Shown here: positions 26,601 to 36,910 of the stretch, one piece after another
How positions within the stretch are numbered: the stretch's first letter is position 1
Layout of the letters: each line of letters starts with the position of its first letter
Source: Dysidea avara
Taxonomy: Eukaryota; Porifera; Demospongiae; Dictyoceratida; Dysideidae
DNA length: 64,000 bases
Assembly: GCF_963678975.1 (NCBI RefSeq)
Contig: NC_089274.1
Coordinates: 6,312,001-6,376,000 of the forward strand
Reading direction: 5' to 3'
The notes under the pieces: generated by a model
The model's input: only the letters and a program-made list of their open reading frames with translations
Told to the model about the DNA's origin: nothing
Databases searched by the model: none
Made by a program: the position numbers and the translations under genes

Positions 26601-28317
26601 GTTGTGCTATTCCTTTTAAACTTCCCTTTCTCTACCATTTCTACAGGTCCCCAGTGGATACCATGGTGTGGTTACCTGATCAATACTACCACAGTGGAAG
26701 TACGTGTGGACTACTCCAGAATGTTATTTGCTGGTAAAGTATTTTATCTATTTTCTCACTTATGTGTTATATTGACATATAGAACTCAGAGATGCTGTCA
26801 CAGTACACTTGTACAGTAAACCATTACATCACATGCAACAAGTCCTTATGAGGTAAGTTGTAACTATTATACAACACTGTATATTAGGGATCATGGAGGT
26901 TTATACCTTCTCTCAATAAAATTTGACAAGAAACCAGCCTCACAAATATCTTCATGGCACCTTGGCAGTATTGATCAGGTATAACCAAGCCCAAAAGTGC
27001 CTTAAGTATGACTGGAAATGCTTCCAATAGGTTGCTACAATATTTTTGTTTTAATTATTCAGTATAATTTTCTGCTGACTGCCTGATGCCTTCAGACAAG
27101 TGTAGCTCAATAACTACTGGCTTGATTTTTTGACTGTTCGATGCCGCTTCAGCCCAACAGGTATCTTTTGGCATACCACAATATGTACAATGCATGCTTC
27201 GTGGACTTACCTGTGTCCCCATTTATCTTTGCTGACAGTGCAAGGTGTCGATTCATGGTAACACCGCGTAATGGCTTCTCTACATTTGTAATGAAAATTG
27301 TCCAAAAATTCTGTTGTGAATGGATTTGATTGCAGAGATCCTTCTCGTATTGTTTTTCACTGTGTAATGGGCTGAACATAACTCAAAATGAAGCATAATG
27401 ACCACTTCACTATTTCAGTAATTGACAGTTGGGTGTACGTTCAGACAAAAACAATAAGCCCTGGCACCATTTTCTTCTAATGCGGTATGTGCAGGTTCAC
27501 CAATGATGTTGTTTATAAGATAAACAAATAAGTACAAGAAAAATTAGGAATTTTAAGTTCAATTAGGGATCAAAGAGTAGGGAAACAAGGGTCACCTACA
27601 TCTGAAGATGTACTAGTGGATATTTAATACCTTCTTCAGTCTATACACGCATGAGGGATTAAATCTTCAGTATATTCCTTACACTTGTTTTAATAGCAAT
27701 GCTGTGCTTGTTATTTGTAGCACGATACACATCAAGTGTCATCCTCTACTGCTCAGTAGTAAAGTAAACAACATGTTACATAATTCATCACATTACCTGA
27801 CCATATTAGGTCAACTCAGAGGATACAATCATTATTAACATTTATCAATTGTTCCTACTGAGTGCTATGAAGTTCCATATTTACATGAAGGAGATGCACA
27901 TTAAGAGGATGACTCAATCACTAGTGGAATTTCAGTTCAGTAAGTTACTAGTATACACACAGCTGCACGTGTCACATTATCACTTCATCAGATACTATTA
28001 TCAAGTTGGTTCAATATTGTTATAAGCTGATCAGAAATATCTACCATGAGGTTAGTGATTGTAGTTGAGTTTGTGTTGATATAATATCAGTTTATTACAG
28101 GTACCAGGATGTGTTGTTGAGTATCGAGGTTGTCAGTGGTAAGATTACTAGCTACATTTGTCCATTCACATTTAGGTCACAGAGTGTGTATGATATATCA
28201 CTAGTGTTAGTTGCCATGAATGATAATACTGTTTACGTTAGAAGCTTATCCATTCACCAGCACAAATTGTTATCAAGTACATGTGCTTGCTGTGTGTTTG
28301 AAGTACATACTATCTAA
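8650..28317 (+). CDS. TERT: Telomerase reverse transcriptase (full-length, 35 exons)
   Basis: Catalytic protein of telomerase, which copies an RNA template onto chromosome ends. Exons: 8650-8662, 8731-8948, 11775-11825, 11880-11992, 14878-14963, 15013-15447, 15496-15526, 15573-15640, 16190-16347, 16465-16538, 17486-17534, 18003-18089, 18138-18225, 18283-18353, 18760-18891, 19900-19996, 20048-20082, 20830-20958, 21009-21086, 21592-21695, 22012-22105, 23294-23381, 23835-23914, 23964-24038, 24174-24244, 26248-26305, 26352-26436, 26496-26588, 26647-26733, 26783-26852, 27721-27763, 27810-27939, 27992-28050, 28101-28138, 28176-28317. All phases agree, giving 1,109 residues. TEN region: SYYPNT (111-116), VTGPPI (159-164). 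A Lys/Ser-rich linker (about 165-315) has NLS-like runs. TRBD: RRSQLFY (321-327), KKHCPLP (425-431), YFYITE (560-565). RT: KLRLLPR/GVRLIAN (motifs 1 and 2), VDISCCYD (A, Asp714), QGISQGSILS (B'), LADDFLL (C, Asp868/Asp869; Ala where Val is usual), NVNKTVKNF (D, Lys902), PWCGYL (E). The CTE is divergent. The ATG and tiny first exon are the least certain parts. Confidence 0.95.
9078..9375. mobile_element. CAAGAGTT-family inverted-repeat element, copy 2
   Basis: 298 bp in the TERT intron between exons 2 and 3. Arms of about 95 bp start CAAGAGTTAATAATAGTGGA and end in the complement. The 7-bp duplication GTGTGAA lies at 9071-9077 and 9376-9382. No coding capacity. Confidence 0.8.
9401..10023. mobile_element. 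Mutator-like palindromic element, 9-bp duplication
   Basis: 623 bp, ends GGGAGTTTGTAAAAG and its complement, flanked by the 9-bp duplication CTCTGTGTC (9392-9400 and 10024-10032). The arms pair almost to the centre near 9700, so nearly the whole element is a fold-back. Long terminal repeats with a 9-bp duplication are typical of MULE/Mutator non-autonomous elements. It lies 25 bases to the right of the preceding element in the same TERT intron. Confidence 0.75.
10330..10670 (+). mobile_element. 5'-truncated LINE 3' end
   Basis: An open stretch (RLPRLWNALPV... then LKKFMWNHF) matches the C-terminal tail common to CR1/L2/Jockey-type LINE reverse transcriptases. A non-coding 3' end follows with a small hairpin (CTGCAAGCATCAGTTGCTTGCAG) and a TAAATAAATAA tail near 10650-10668. 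It lies in the TERT intron between exons 2 and 3 and is inactive because it lacks the RT core. Confidence 0.7.
12361..13080. repeat. Dispersed complex repeat, copy 1
   Basis: Intron sequence of TERT that recurs at 26960-27640 and in part at 39190-39420. Shared blocks include GTACCGCATTAGAAGAAAG..., CCAAGCCCAAAAGTGCC and TGATGCCTTCAGACAAG. Some blocks are in reversed order between copies, suggesting an element with internal inverted segments. Open frames in it have no recognised domain. Ends not resolved. Confidence 0.55.
14784..14845. repeat. CA/ACAC microsatellite
   Basis: Imperfect (CA)n tract with TACA interruptions immediately upstream of TERT exon 5. It explains the cysteine- and valine-rich open frames on the minus strand. 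Confidence 0.8.
16383..16424. repeat. Perfect short hairpin in a TERT intron
   Basis: ATAGGGTATTTC...GAAATACCCTAT arms with an inner GGGTA/TACCC pair; about 19 paired bases with almost no loop. It sits between the exons ending at 16347 and beginning at 16465. Confidence 0.6.
18986..19472. mobile_element. hAT-like element, CAGAGTTGGGG family, copy 1
   Basis: 487 bp, ends CAGAGTTGGGG and CCCCAACTCTG, flanked by CTAATACC and CTAATCCC (7 of 8 identical), the 8-bp duplication of hAT elements. The interior is rich in GTTACATATTAC-type words. It lies in the TERT intron between 18891 and 19900. A second, much interrupted copy is at 50034-53505. Confidence 0.75.
23497..23575. repeat. GT-rich microsatellite
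   Basis: Imperfect (GT)n/(GC)n tract in the TERT intron after the exon ending at 23381. The open frame across it is repeat-derived. Confidence 0.8.
24565..24814. mobile_element. Inverted-repeat element with TA duplication
   Basis: 250 bp, ends CAGTACCACCC and GGGTGGTACTG, flanked by TA on each side. The arms continue imperfectly (AGAGGTAA / TTACCTTT). It lies in the 2-kb TERT intron after the motif B' exon. No coding capacity. Confidence 0.65.
25440..26010. other. Unidentified insert-like block in a TERT intron
   Basis: A block of higher GC than its intron. It contains TATGTGACCGGAT (about 25605), the same word as the inner end of the 659-bp repeats near 56550 and 60440. An open frame of 145 codons (25454-25891) has no motif I recognise. 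It may be a diverged relative of those repeats; the boundaries are unclear. Confidence 0.35.
26960..27640. repeat. Dispersed complex repeat, copy 2
   Basis: Second copy of the 12361-13080 repeat, in the TERT intron between 26852 and 27721. The first half is parallel to copy 1, while 27361-27530 matches it in the opposite orientation. No recognised coding domain. Confidence 0.55.
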
Positions 28318-31300
28318 CTTTTGGGAAACTTTTTGACCATTGTATAGGTAATGATTAACCACACATGTCTCACTATACAGTGGCACCTTAGTCTGGTGCA
28401 CCCGCCCCTTTGCATTAAGCAAGGGTTTGGTGAAATACAGATACTAAATCATTTTTAACACTGAAATTCAGTGGTAGCCAATTAATGCATGCCGATGACG
28501 TTAATACACACATCATCTTGGCAATGCAATGCTTACTTTTATACAAATTGTCTGACTTATGTACACTGTCTAATTGAATTCTTTTGAAATGATATAGGAT
28601 CTGTTCTGTATTTCAACAGACCCCTACTTTTTGCAGCGGTGCCAGACTATGGTAGCACTTTTGCATTGACTACATAGTTATTTAGTGGAGTGAATCATTC
28701 TATACAATGTTTTCATAGCACTAGGACACATCTGTGTTGTGTTTGCATGGAACCTAACAGACCAGCTAATCAGTCTTGGCATGTAATAGGTTACTCATGT
28801 TGAAATTTATACCAATGAAACAGAGGAAACCGATCACAGTAGTTCTAGTCTCAGGGAAGATTCTAAGGCTTTCTGAAAATGGTTTCCTATTAAATCTCGG
28901 TTGTACTGTAAAGGTTAAAGACTGAATTTAACAAAGAATAGCACAAATTTTAGTTATAGGTAGAAATGGGCTACAAACTTTCATCCAGAAAATGTAGTGG
29001 CCACTATAATTGGCCAGAATATAGAAGAATTTCAAGTTTGACAAACATTTGAATAAGCTTTATCTATCAGTTGTAAAGCACTGATTTAATATGCATTTCT
29101 CACAAGACCATTCCTCCAGAAATTTTACATATAATACAATGGATGCCTTGATATTTATCCTCCAATACTGTTGTGTAAAATCCCTAAATGGTCTCTTTTA
29201 AATATATATATAAATTGCACCAAGGTAGCTAGTCAAATATCTAAATAACTGTTACATGTCATTGTTAGGTTATGCTTTACTGCATATGTCAAAATTTTGA
29301 GAAGAAAGCAGTCCACTCATTTGCCACTATTATACATGATTACTAAAGCATTAAGAAGAACTTCTTATTTATTGGTGTGTGAGCAACTATAATTATTGAT
29401 AACACTGTTATTAAATTGTTTCCGTATAGTCTCCATCAGAAGAGTTGAGGTTTACGGAAGTTGTTAAAAGCCATAATTTTGATTTTGTTGTTTATTAATT
29501 CTTCTGTATGTCTGTACAATACAAGTAAAGAAATGGTTTGGAACTGTAGTATGTGACACTTGTTCATCTAGTTAATTAGATCGCAGCATCAAATTGGGTG
29601 AATAATTGTGACATAATGCATCATTAATAATACCTTTTCAATCATAGTCTATAGGCCTAACACTGTATAGTGTATACACAATGGCGGATCCAGGATGGGG
29701 CATTTGGGGCAAATGCCCCCCCCCCCTTCAAGAAATTGCATACAAGATCAAGATACTCTAATAGAGCAGTAGATTACTCTAATAAAGCAGCCACAATGTT
29801 CATGAGGCAGTGTAGCTTACCTATGAAGCTATAAATAGGATTTTATTTTATATAACAGACGTGATATATTTGGTAAAGGATAACTAGCTATTATTGTTGT
29901 GACCTTTTTCTTTTTTTTTTTTTGGTCTTCAACTGTTTTTCAGCAAGGTGCACCCCTCTCTTTCCAAACTCTGGATCCGCCCCTGATACGTATCTGAACT
30001 AGTGTAATGTGTATAGGCTCATGTGCTTCAGCGAGCTACTCTTGCCTACAAATTACACCATGCACAATCAACTATGTTTTGGCTATGCTTTTCCTCTATC
30101 ACCTACAAGATGGCATTGAGCAACGGCTATTGGTAAACACTGAGAATTGTCCGTGTACATGGTCCAAAATGTAATATAATTCCCAGCCATTCTACATGAC
30201 ACTCCTACCGTGCACATCTAGAGCTGATCATGAATAAGAGTTACCATACCAAAATCAGTAAGACTTAATTATATATCAGCAAAACCTGTGCCCTTGTGGT
30301 ATAAGTGATATATATCACTCTAGGCACAGTACACTCACCTGACAGGTAAAAAAACTACAGAACACTCACCCTGTTCCATTTATACATCAGTATTTGATAT
30401 TTGATAGTGGTTTTAATAGCCGTTAGAATATTATTCATAAATCATTGTTTATACACAGTGCCAGAAAAATTGCTATTTGTGGGATCCAGTTTTTTAGTTT
30501 TTGCATTTTGTACTACATTAAGTCTATAATGCCCTCAGTCTGCAGTATGAGTTCCCTGTGATTGGTGTTGTGGTTACAGTTTATTTGGCTAGCTAGGGAT
30601 GCTGGTAACAAAAATTTTGTATAATGCTCTGTGGTTAGGACTCTAGTTTTCTTATTATTGGATACAGCAGTAAAATGATAAGTCATATATAAGCTAACTA
30701 GCTGTATATAAACAAACACACGAGTAATGTTAGACAACATTAATTCCCATTGCACATCACACAAATTAATTATAGCTCAAAAAGTATGAAGATAAAAATT
30801 TTACAACTAGTCATAACTATCAAAATAGATACCACATGTACTATAGAATGTTTCATCTATGCATTCCATCAAACTACATTGAATGTCAATTATATAGGTA
30901 GTGACCTCACTTCCTGCCGTTGTTCTTTGCCTATCCATAGCTCCTGGTGCATGGTCCTCTTTCCTGGCCTGGTCTAATTAAGCAAAAATGCTTAATGTAA
31001 TTTGTGTCTGGCTTATAGGAGGGGAGAATATATCTCCTATGGAGGGGGGTTGGGGTGGGATGAATAATTCAAGTGGACAAAGTGTGTAAGTGAATGTACA
31101 CATACACATACCTTGTAAAGCATCAACAAGGCACAACAAAGACAGAATGCCCGCACACACTTTGTCCCTTTGCTGTAATTTGAATCAAGTCATTATCCAC
31201 CCACTTTGCCTTAATAAAAAAAGGCTGGTAAATAGGTTACTCAGCATCTCTTGGTGGACAGGATTGAAGGTGCTACTCTTTATACAAACAGTGAGGAATG

Positions 31301-32297
31301 TCAAGGAGTGTGTGCGTGCGTGCATGCATGCATAAGATATAATTAATTATATTATTGCTTATCATCATAATAGGAGTACAAGTACATGTGGCATTGTATT
31401 TGAAACATCTTGTTATATAACCCTGGTATAGAGATTCTTGTGCTCTAAAGTATTAGGCAACTCACACTTCCTAATGTTTTATCATCAGCTCAGTTATATT
31501 TCCCCTAAACCATTAAAGTTCCAATGTGATTGCATCATCATCAGCTGATACTCAAGTATTATGCTTATATGAATACATCCCTGGATTAACATAATATATC
31601 AATAAGCTTCTCAATAATAATTGGAATATTTAAGAGACACTACTATCTTAGAGTGCAAGTGTAAACTGTAATTATAAGCATTTTGTGTTTAATTAAAAGC
31701 GCACTTTTGTTTCGCATGTGTAAACAAGACAAGACACAAGCTTTAAGCCTGTTAAGACACTATGTTACTTGGAATTCATGGTCTGGTTAATTGCTGCAAT
31801 TAGTTTGACGGCTGATCTTCAGTTTTACAGGTGACAGGTAGGCTTCGTGGCGGCCACGTTGTATTTAATCAGCTGGCAAGAAACTGGCTACTACAAATAC
31901 AGTCTGTGTTACTTTGTTTGCTTAAACTGTAGCTAACCGACAACTTCGCTGTCACAGGCGCTCAAACTGGCAGACTGGCGCTTTGTAAATTATCTCAGGG
32001 TAGTAATGGTGGCTCGAGCACACGTTTAGAGGTTTGTTTAAGGCTGTTGTTACGTGTTATATTCTTTGTAGCAGTGATTTAGTGAGTTTCTATGGCAAAA
32101 AAACGTTTTCATGGGAGTTCCTTCCAGTCCGTTTGTGAGTCCGTTTTCCCAGTCCGTTCCGTGTTTTAGTCATGTCCACATTCATATCACTTCATAGACA
32201 TTTGTGATTACAAGTATAACAACAATTACAATAGAGTCAGGTGAACACTGTCAACAATTATTTTTCCAACAATTATTACAAAATGACCAAAATTTAT
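28318..32297. other. Intergenic spacer after TERT
   Basis: About 4 kb without a gene I can support. It holds the CAGGG/GGCGGATCC-type element (29679-29985), a short TGATATATATCA palindrome near 30307, and a GTGCGTGCATGCATGCAT run near 31310-31333. The rest is AT-rich. Confidence 0.5.
29679..29985 (+). mobile_element. hAT-like element with CTCTAATAGAG core, copy A
   Basis: About 307 bp. The left end carries GGCGGATCCAG and the right end CTGGATCCGCCCCTG, a near-complementary pair. The interior has ACTCTAATAGAGCAG, a GTGTAGC-type segment and a poly-T run followed by GGTCTTC. It shares this core with the elements at 45013, 49212 and 58256. No clear duplication could be read at this copy. Confidence 0.6.
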
Positions 32298-32614
32298 TTA
32301 AACAATGCTTATTAGATAACCCTTCTGTTCAATTAGTTGCAACAACACTTGGTGTCCTGTGTGTTCTGGTTCTTCTTTCACAGCCCTCAAAAGCTTGCAC
32401 AGAACTTCAGCACTTTTTCCATCCAATGCATCTAACAGGTAAGTCATCTTTTCATTTGGGGATTTTAGAGGATTGTTTACAATAAATCTGTCAGTTTTAG
32501 TCAAGATTCTGTATCTGTTTAAAAAAGGTACTAGGCAATCCAAATTTAGGTATTTATTGAATTCTGGGTGGAGCTTCAATAAAATATCCATTATTACACT
32601 GCCATCGTCGTTGT
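32298..32614 (-). CDS. CARD-like terminal exon
   Basis: An open reading frame on the minus strand encodes about 105 residues with the hydrophobic spacing of a CARD (caspase-recruitment, death-fold adaptor) domain. Key pieces are LDCLVPFLNRYRILTKTD, then NEKMTYLLDALDGKSAEV, then LLQLIEQKGY. CARDs join signalling proteins by homotypic contact in cell-death and innate-immune complexes. A splice acceptor (TTTTTTATAG) lies just before 32614. The stop codon is followed at once by AATAAA, so this looks like the last exon of a gene. An unspliced start at 32666 is also possible. It lies about 1.4 kb downstream of kinase copy 2 on the same strand. A kinase-plus-C-terminal-CARD gene (RIPK2-like layout) is conceivable, but I could not connect the exons. 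Confidence 0.55.
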
Positions 32615-34030
32615 CTATAAAAAATGAATTGTGCATCAAAAAGTTGACTGTCAGCATTATCTGCATGTACTATTGTATTTATAGTTTATAAACCGTTATT
32701 AGCCACACGATTGTGTTTCTCAGTAAATCCAAATTCTCCATGCTGTAGTCATGTGTGTAAGCCCCAATGTTAGATCCCTCCCTAGAGAATACATGGAAGA
32801 TAGCAGCAGGCTAATTTTGTCGATCGCCACATAGAAAAGTGTTCCGCTTTATCAATAGGGTGGTTTTCAGTCAGTGCAAGATACAACTGAATGCCTGTGT
32901 TAGTTTCCTGGCAATGCTACACTATTGATAATGACCTATACATCACTTGTGTTGCTGTTTTACCAAAGGTGCCCAGTAGATAAGCCTGGAGAACTGCCCT
33001 ATTGTTTATCTAATAATTACTACAGCCATGACTATTACAAACCTATATATCAATGTACAGCATTTTTCAAGCTCTACAAGATAGGTCACAGTTTTTAAAA
33101 TTGATTTGACATCCTGGTCATCCTTATCTGTAGCTGTAACTCTATTGTTTTTCAAGGTACATACAGTGGAACCCCTCTTAAAAGACACCCCTGAATTCTA
33201 CCCCTGACATCCCAAATTGACAGTATTAGTAGCTTGTAAACCATTCAACTGAGGACACCTAATTGCAAAGGACAAAAATAAATTCCCCAATGGTGTCTGT
33301 CTTAGAGGCGCTCCACTGTACTGCTACAATGATCAGCCTATGTACATACCAATTTTCAAGTTATTCTCATACTCAGTTTACCCTGAAGCCATGACAAAAG
33401 TTTGATCTTTTATTATTCAAATAAACGTTCGTATAAACTCTCCGGATATTTATCAGATTCATAGCAAACTTTGGATGCGAATTCACCTTTACATGTTCTT
33501 TATTTGTGCTAAAGTTTTCAATACAATCTAGTTGCACGTTTGCATTTTATAACAAGTTTTGCAAAGTGTGTGAAAAGAAATGTAAGCCCTCGTAGACACC
33601 CTATGGCTTTAGTGGGCCCCTTTATTCACGCTACCCCATTGCAAAATTTATTTTAATGAATCATAAGCCAATAAATTGGCTAAATTCCAAATCAAATTCT
33701 AATTTAATTTGGGATTCATTGAATTGAAATTAACAAAGAATTTGACTGAACATAATCTTGTATTAAGATAAATAGAAATTTGAACACCCACGTCTCACAA
33801 ATGGCTGATGCAAATTTAATCTAATTTTTTTTTGTGCAGCCACAGTTATAATTATAATGCAAAAGATAATGGTGTGTTTTAAAGAAGGGGTCGTGGAGCT
33901 ATGCACGTGTGAAAATGCTTTTTTCTTCCTGTAAATCTCTCTCAAGTGGCAGTACATATTGAGACACATGCAAATGTGACGTGCGGTCTAGAAAGCCAGC
34001 ACGCCACACTATGGGTATATTGTGACTTAC
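32615..34030. other. Spacer between CARD-like exon and kinase copy 2
   Basis: No gene supported. A minus-strand open stretch at about 33055-33165 is bounded by plausible AG and GT sites (peptide VTATDKDDQDVKSILKTV), but its phase does not join the CARD-like exon. The unspliced continuation of kinase copy 2 reaches a stop near 33899. Confidence 0.35.
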
Positions 34031-36290
34031 TTTGGTTGTCTTCTCCCAGAGTTCTTTACCACATGGATGGTTTGTTGACAACAATAGTGAAGCTTCTTCC
34101 CTTTGCTTCAAAGCAGCAGTCTTCCCAATACAAATATTCAAACACAGACATCCAAATGACCACATGTCAACTGCAAATGTGTACAGTGTTTCATAAGGTC
34201 CTGATAGGGTGATGTGCATGGATACCTGTAGTTAATACACATGTCAACCAACTACAACACTATAAACACAACATCACCTCAGGAGCCCGATATCCTGGTG
34301 TTCCTAGTGGCAGGATGGAGGCAAACTTGATCATCTGGTCAGTAGGCTCTTTTATACCAAGTCCTGGTACGGTACCAGCAGAGTCAAAGTCTCCAAGTTT
34401 GACTTGGAACTTTAAACTACATTTACAGTAGAGTGGCTTGCACCGACACCGACACTGCATCTTGATCATAATGTTGCTGGCTATGTAATCCAAAAATAAA
34501 AATCACTACCATGATTATCATATCTCATAAAATGCTCACCTTTCACATCTCTATGTCCATTAGTATGGAGATATGCAAGAGCTTCCAGTGTTCCAGCAAG
34601 AATAAATTTAATGTTATTAAAACCTGTCTTCCATTTTTTAATATCTTTTGCACAGTGATTATAGAAGTGTTTCAACTTCTCTGGATAATAAAATTTGTCT
34701 TATAAGTCATAATCCATTTTCAGCATGAAATGAAAGTAGTAGAACCTTCCAGAGTGACGTTCATGTCTCTCTCCCATAAGAACAGCCAAAAGTGGCAGAA
34801 TATTCTTATGATTCAATACTGAGTGGACATTGGCTTCAGTAGAGCGATAAACAGTCTATAACATAAACTAAGACAAATATATTTGTTACCTTTACAAACA
34901 TATAGATATACATTTATATCAGCTCAACATAATCTATACATGCATGTATACCAACCTTTTTGACTGCATATTGCTTTCGCTCATGATAAATAGTGAAAAC
35001 AAATCCATTGCCACCTTTACCAATTTTAGAATCAGTAGCTCTTCCAGTAGGTAATGGATATTTGATGTTACCTTGAAACCATTTGTCACACTATTCAAAA
35101 CCAATGACTATCAACAAGCTCCTCATATAAACCATCCAACTTACAGTGTATATTATAAAGCCAGTACTTCACTCTAAAGTGCAATCTCTCACCAAGTTCA
35201 TCCTTTTCTGCTTCTTCAACTCTTCTTACCCTGTCATTTCTTTCGTCTTCTACACTATAACTTAAAGAAACTTTATATAAGCAGACCACATTATGATGTC
35301 ACAACCACAAGTGCATAATAAATGATAGGGGTTTCCCAGGGACTATCCCATTACTTCAACAAGTCTTATGACTTTCCTGAATGTCTCCTTACACAGACTA
35401 ATAATATTGTTATGATAAGGATACACATGCTAAGCTGTACCTTTGATCTGCAGAATACTTCAAGGCAAATTTCACCCTAGTCACTCCAGAAGAATCCTTT
35501 TACCTCTTTCATCATGAATGTGCTGTGGGTCGGCAGTGATGCAAACACACTTGTGCTATACACCTTCACACTGCTCTCCACTAATACAGCATAAGTCGGG
35601 TATACAGGCTTTGCCTTTACCCGTATTTAATAATTTAATCATAATCAAGTAGGTTTGGTGTATCCTAATTTTACTGCTGGTGTCATAATTTCATCATCAT
35701 TTTTGCTGTTAGTTGGCATTTTATTTTTTCCTAGGCCAGTCATCCATCTTGTAATAGCCATTATGGCCATACAGGTCTTTATGGTGAGCTTGTGCAGCAT
35801 TGTACACAACTTATAAGCTTCAAATTGATCCAAAAATTTGCAAAAATTTGCTGTCATTCCTGGTACTCTGACTGTTGAATGTACTCCCCGTGACATAGCC
35901 TGACGTTCCAACTATAGTACCAGCATTGCCCTCAACTGTTTGTTGTTTGGCAGTTCCAATCTTCTTATCAGGCTCACTTTCTATTTCTAAGAAGTCTGGT
36001 CGTTTCACAGTGACATTTCCAGCCCCAACTATCTTAGACCTTAAGTGCTCTGACTGTAGTCCCTACTTCCAGTTCCAAAGCCAGATGAACCTATTGTGGA
36101 ACTTTCTGTGGCATACCTTGATTCTCTTGTGCTGCTCCTTCCATCGTCTATGTATTAACAAATGACACTTTATCTCCTCTATGCACTTCTTTGAGTGGAG
36201 CATGACTTGTACATATTGGCTATTTGGTGCAGACTTTGGATAAGCGAGATGCCGGAATGAGAAATAAAAGTACACATCATTCTTGTATGT
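34031..36290 (-). pseudogene. Protein-kinase gene copy 2, damaged
   Basis: Same exon plan as copy 1. The low-complexity first exon runs from about 36275 to 35443. A linker exon lies at about 35265-35150. Glycine-loop exon 35090-34956 has GKGGNGFV and YAVKK. Exon 34855-34540 has HRDVK, exon 34480-34278 has DFDSAG and GTPGYRAPE, and exon 34225-34031 has FAVDMWSFGCLCLN and KELWEKTTK. Lesions: an in-frame TAA after YDL near 34709, loss of two residues before HRDVK, and a frame break in the conserved block near 35500. A LINE-like tail fragment (about 35597-35645) interrupts the first exon. The APE motif and the AG acceptor lost in copy 1 are intact here. The gene is divergent to the TRAF-like gene at 36911. 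Confidence 0.7.
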
Positions 36291-36910
36291 TTTCCAGATC
36301 TCGATAACAGTTTACATACGAGAAAGCTAATTGGGTCGAAACTACCACAATGAAGGTCATCTAGTTGTTTTGAAAATTCTTTTGCTTAGCATCTATCGCA
36401 ATACGCCTCACAATCATCGGATCTTCACCTCGAACGAATCATAGCACTGTACGTCTAGTCATTTCGCTTTTCTACTGTCAATCTGGAGGAGAACACGACA
36501 TTGAGGCCCTGGAAACAGTGAAACCATAGATAATAGACACCCTATGGTGAAACTAAGTCTCTCGAGTCCCCCGCTTGAGTCTTGACAAATTCAGTATCCG
36601 GTGTTAAATGCGCAACATTATCCGGAAAAAAATAGCCTGTGTTGAAGTCTTTTCTTCTCGAAGTTTCTAGACAATTCTGATAATGAAGGTGGATGGTCTG
36701 CCGGATGTCGTGATCCAAGCATGGCCAACACGTGGCTGGACTGATAAAAGTTATAAAGGTTGGATCTTAGGGTAGTACGCCCAATAAAAGAATTCAGTAA
36801 AGTTTTCGTTGTGAAATGCGAACAAGTGTGTTTAAAGAAAATGGTAGTAAAGAGTTCCAGATAGTTTACCTTCTATATTGGCATTGTTATTGGCATCGCC
36901 ACAAGTGAAT

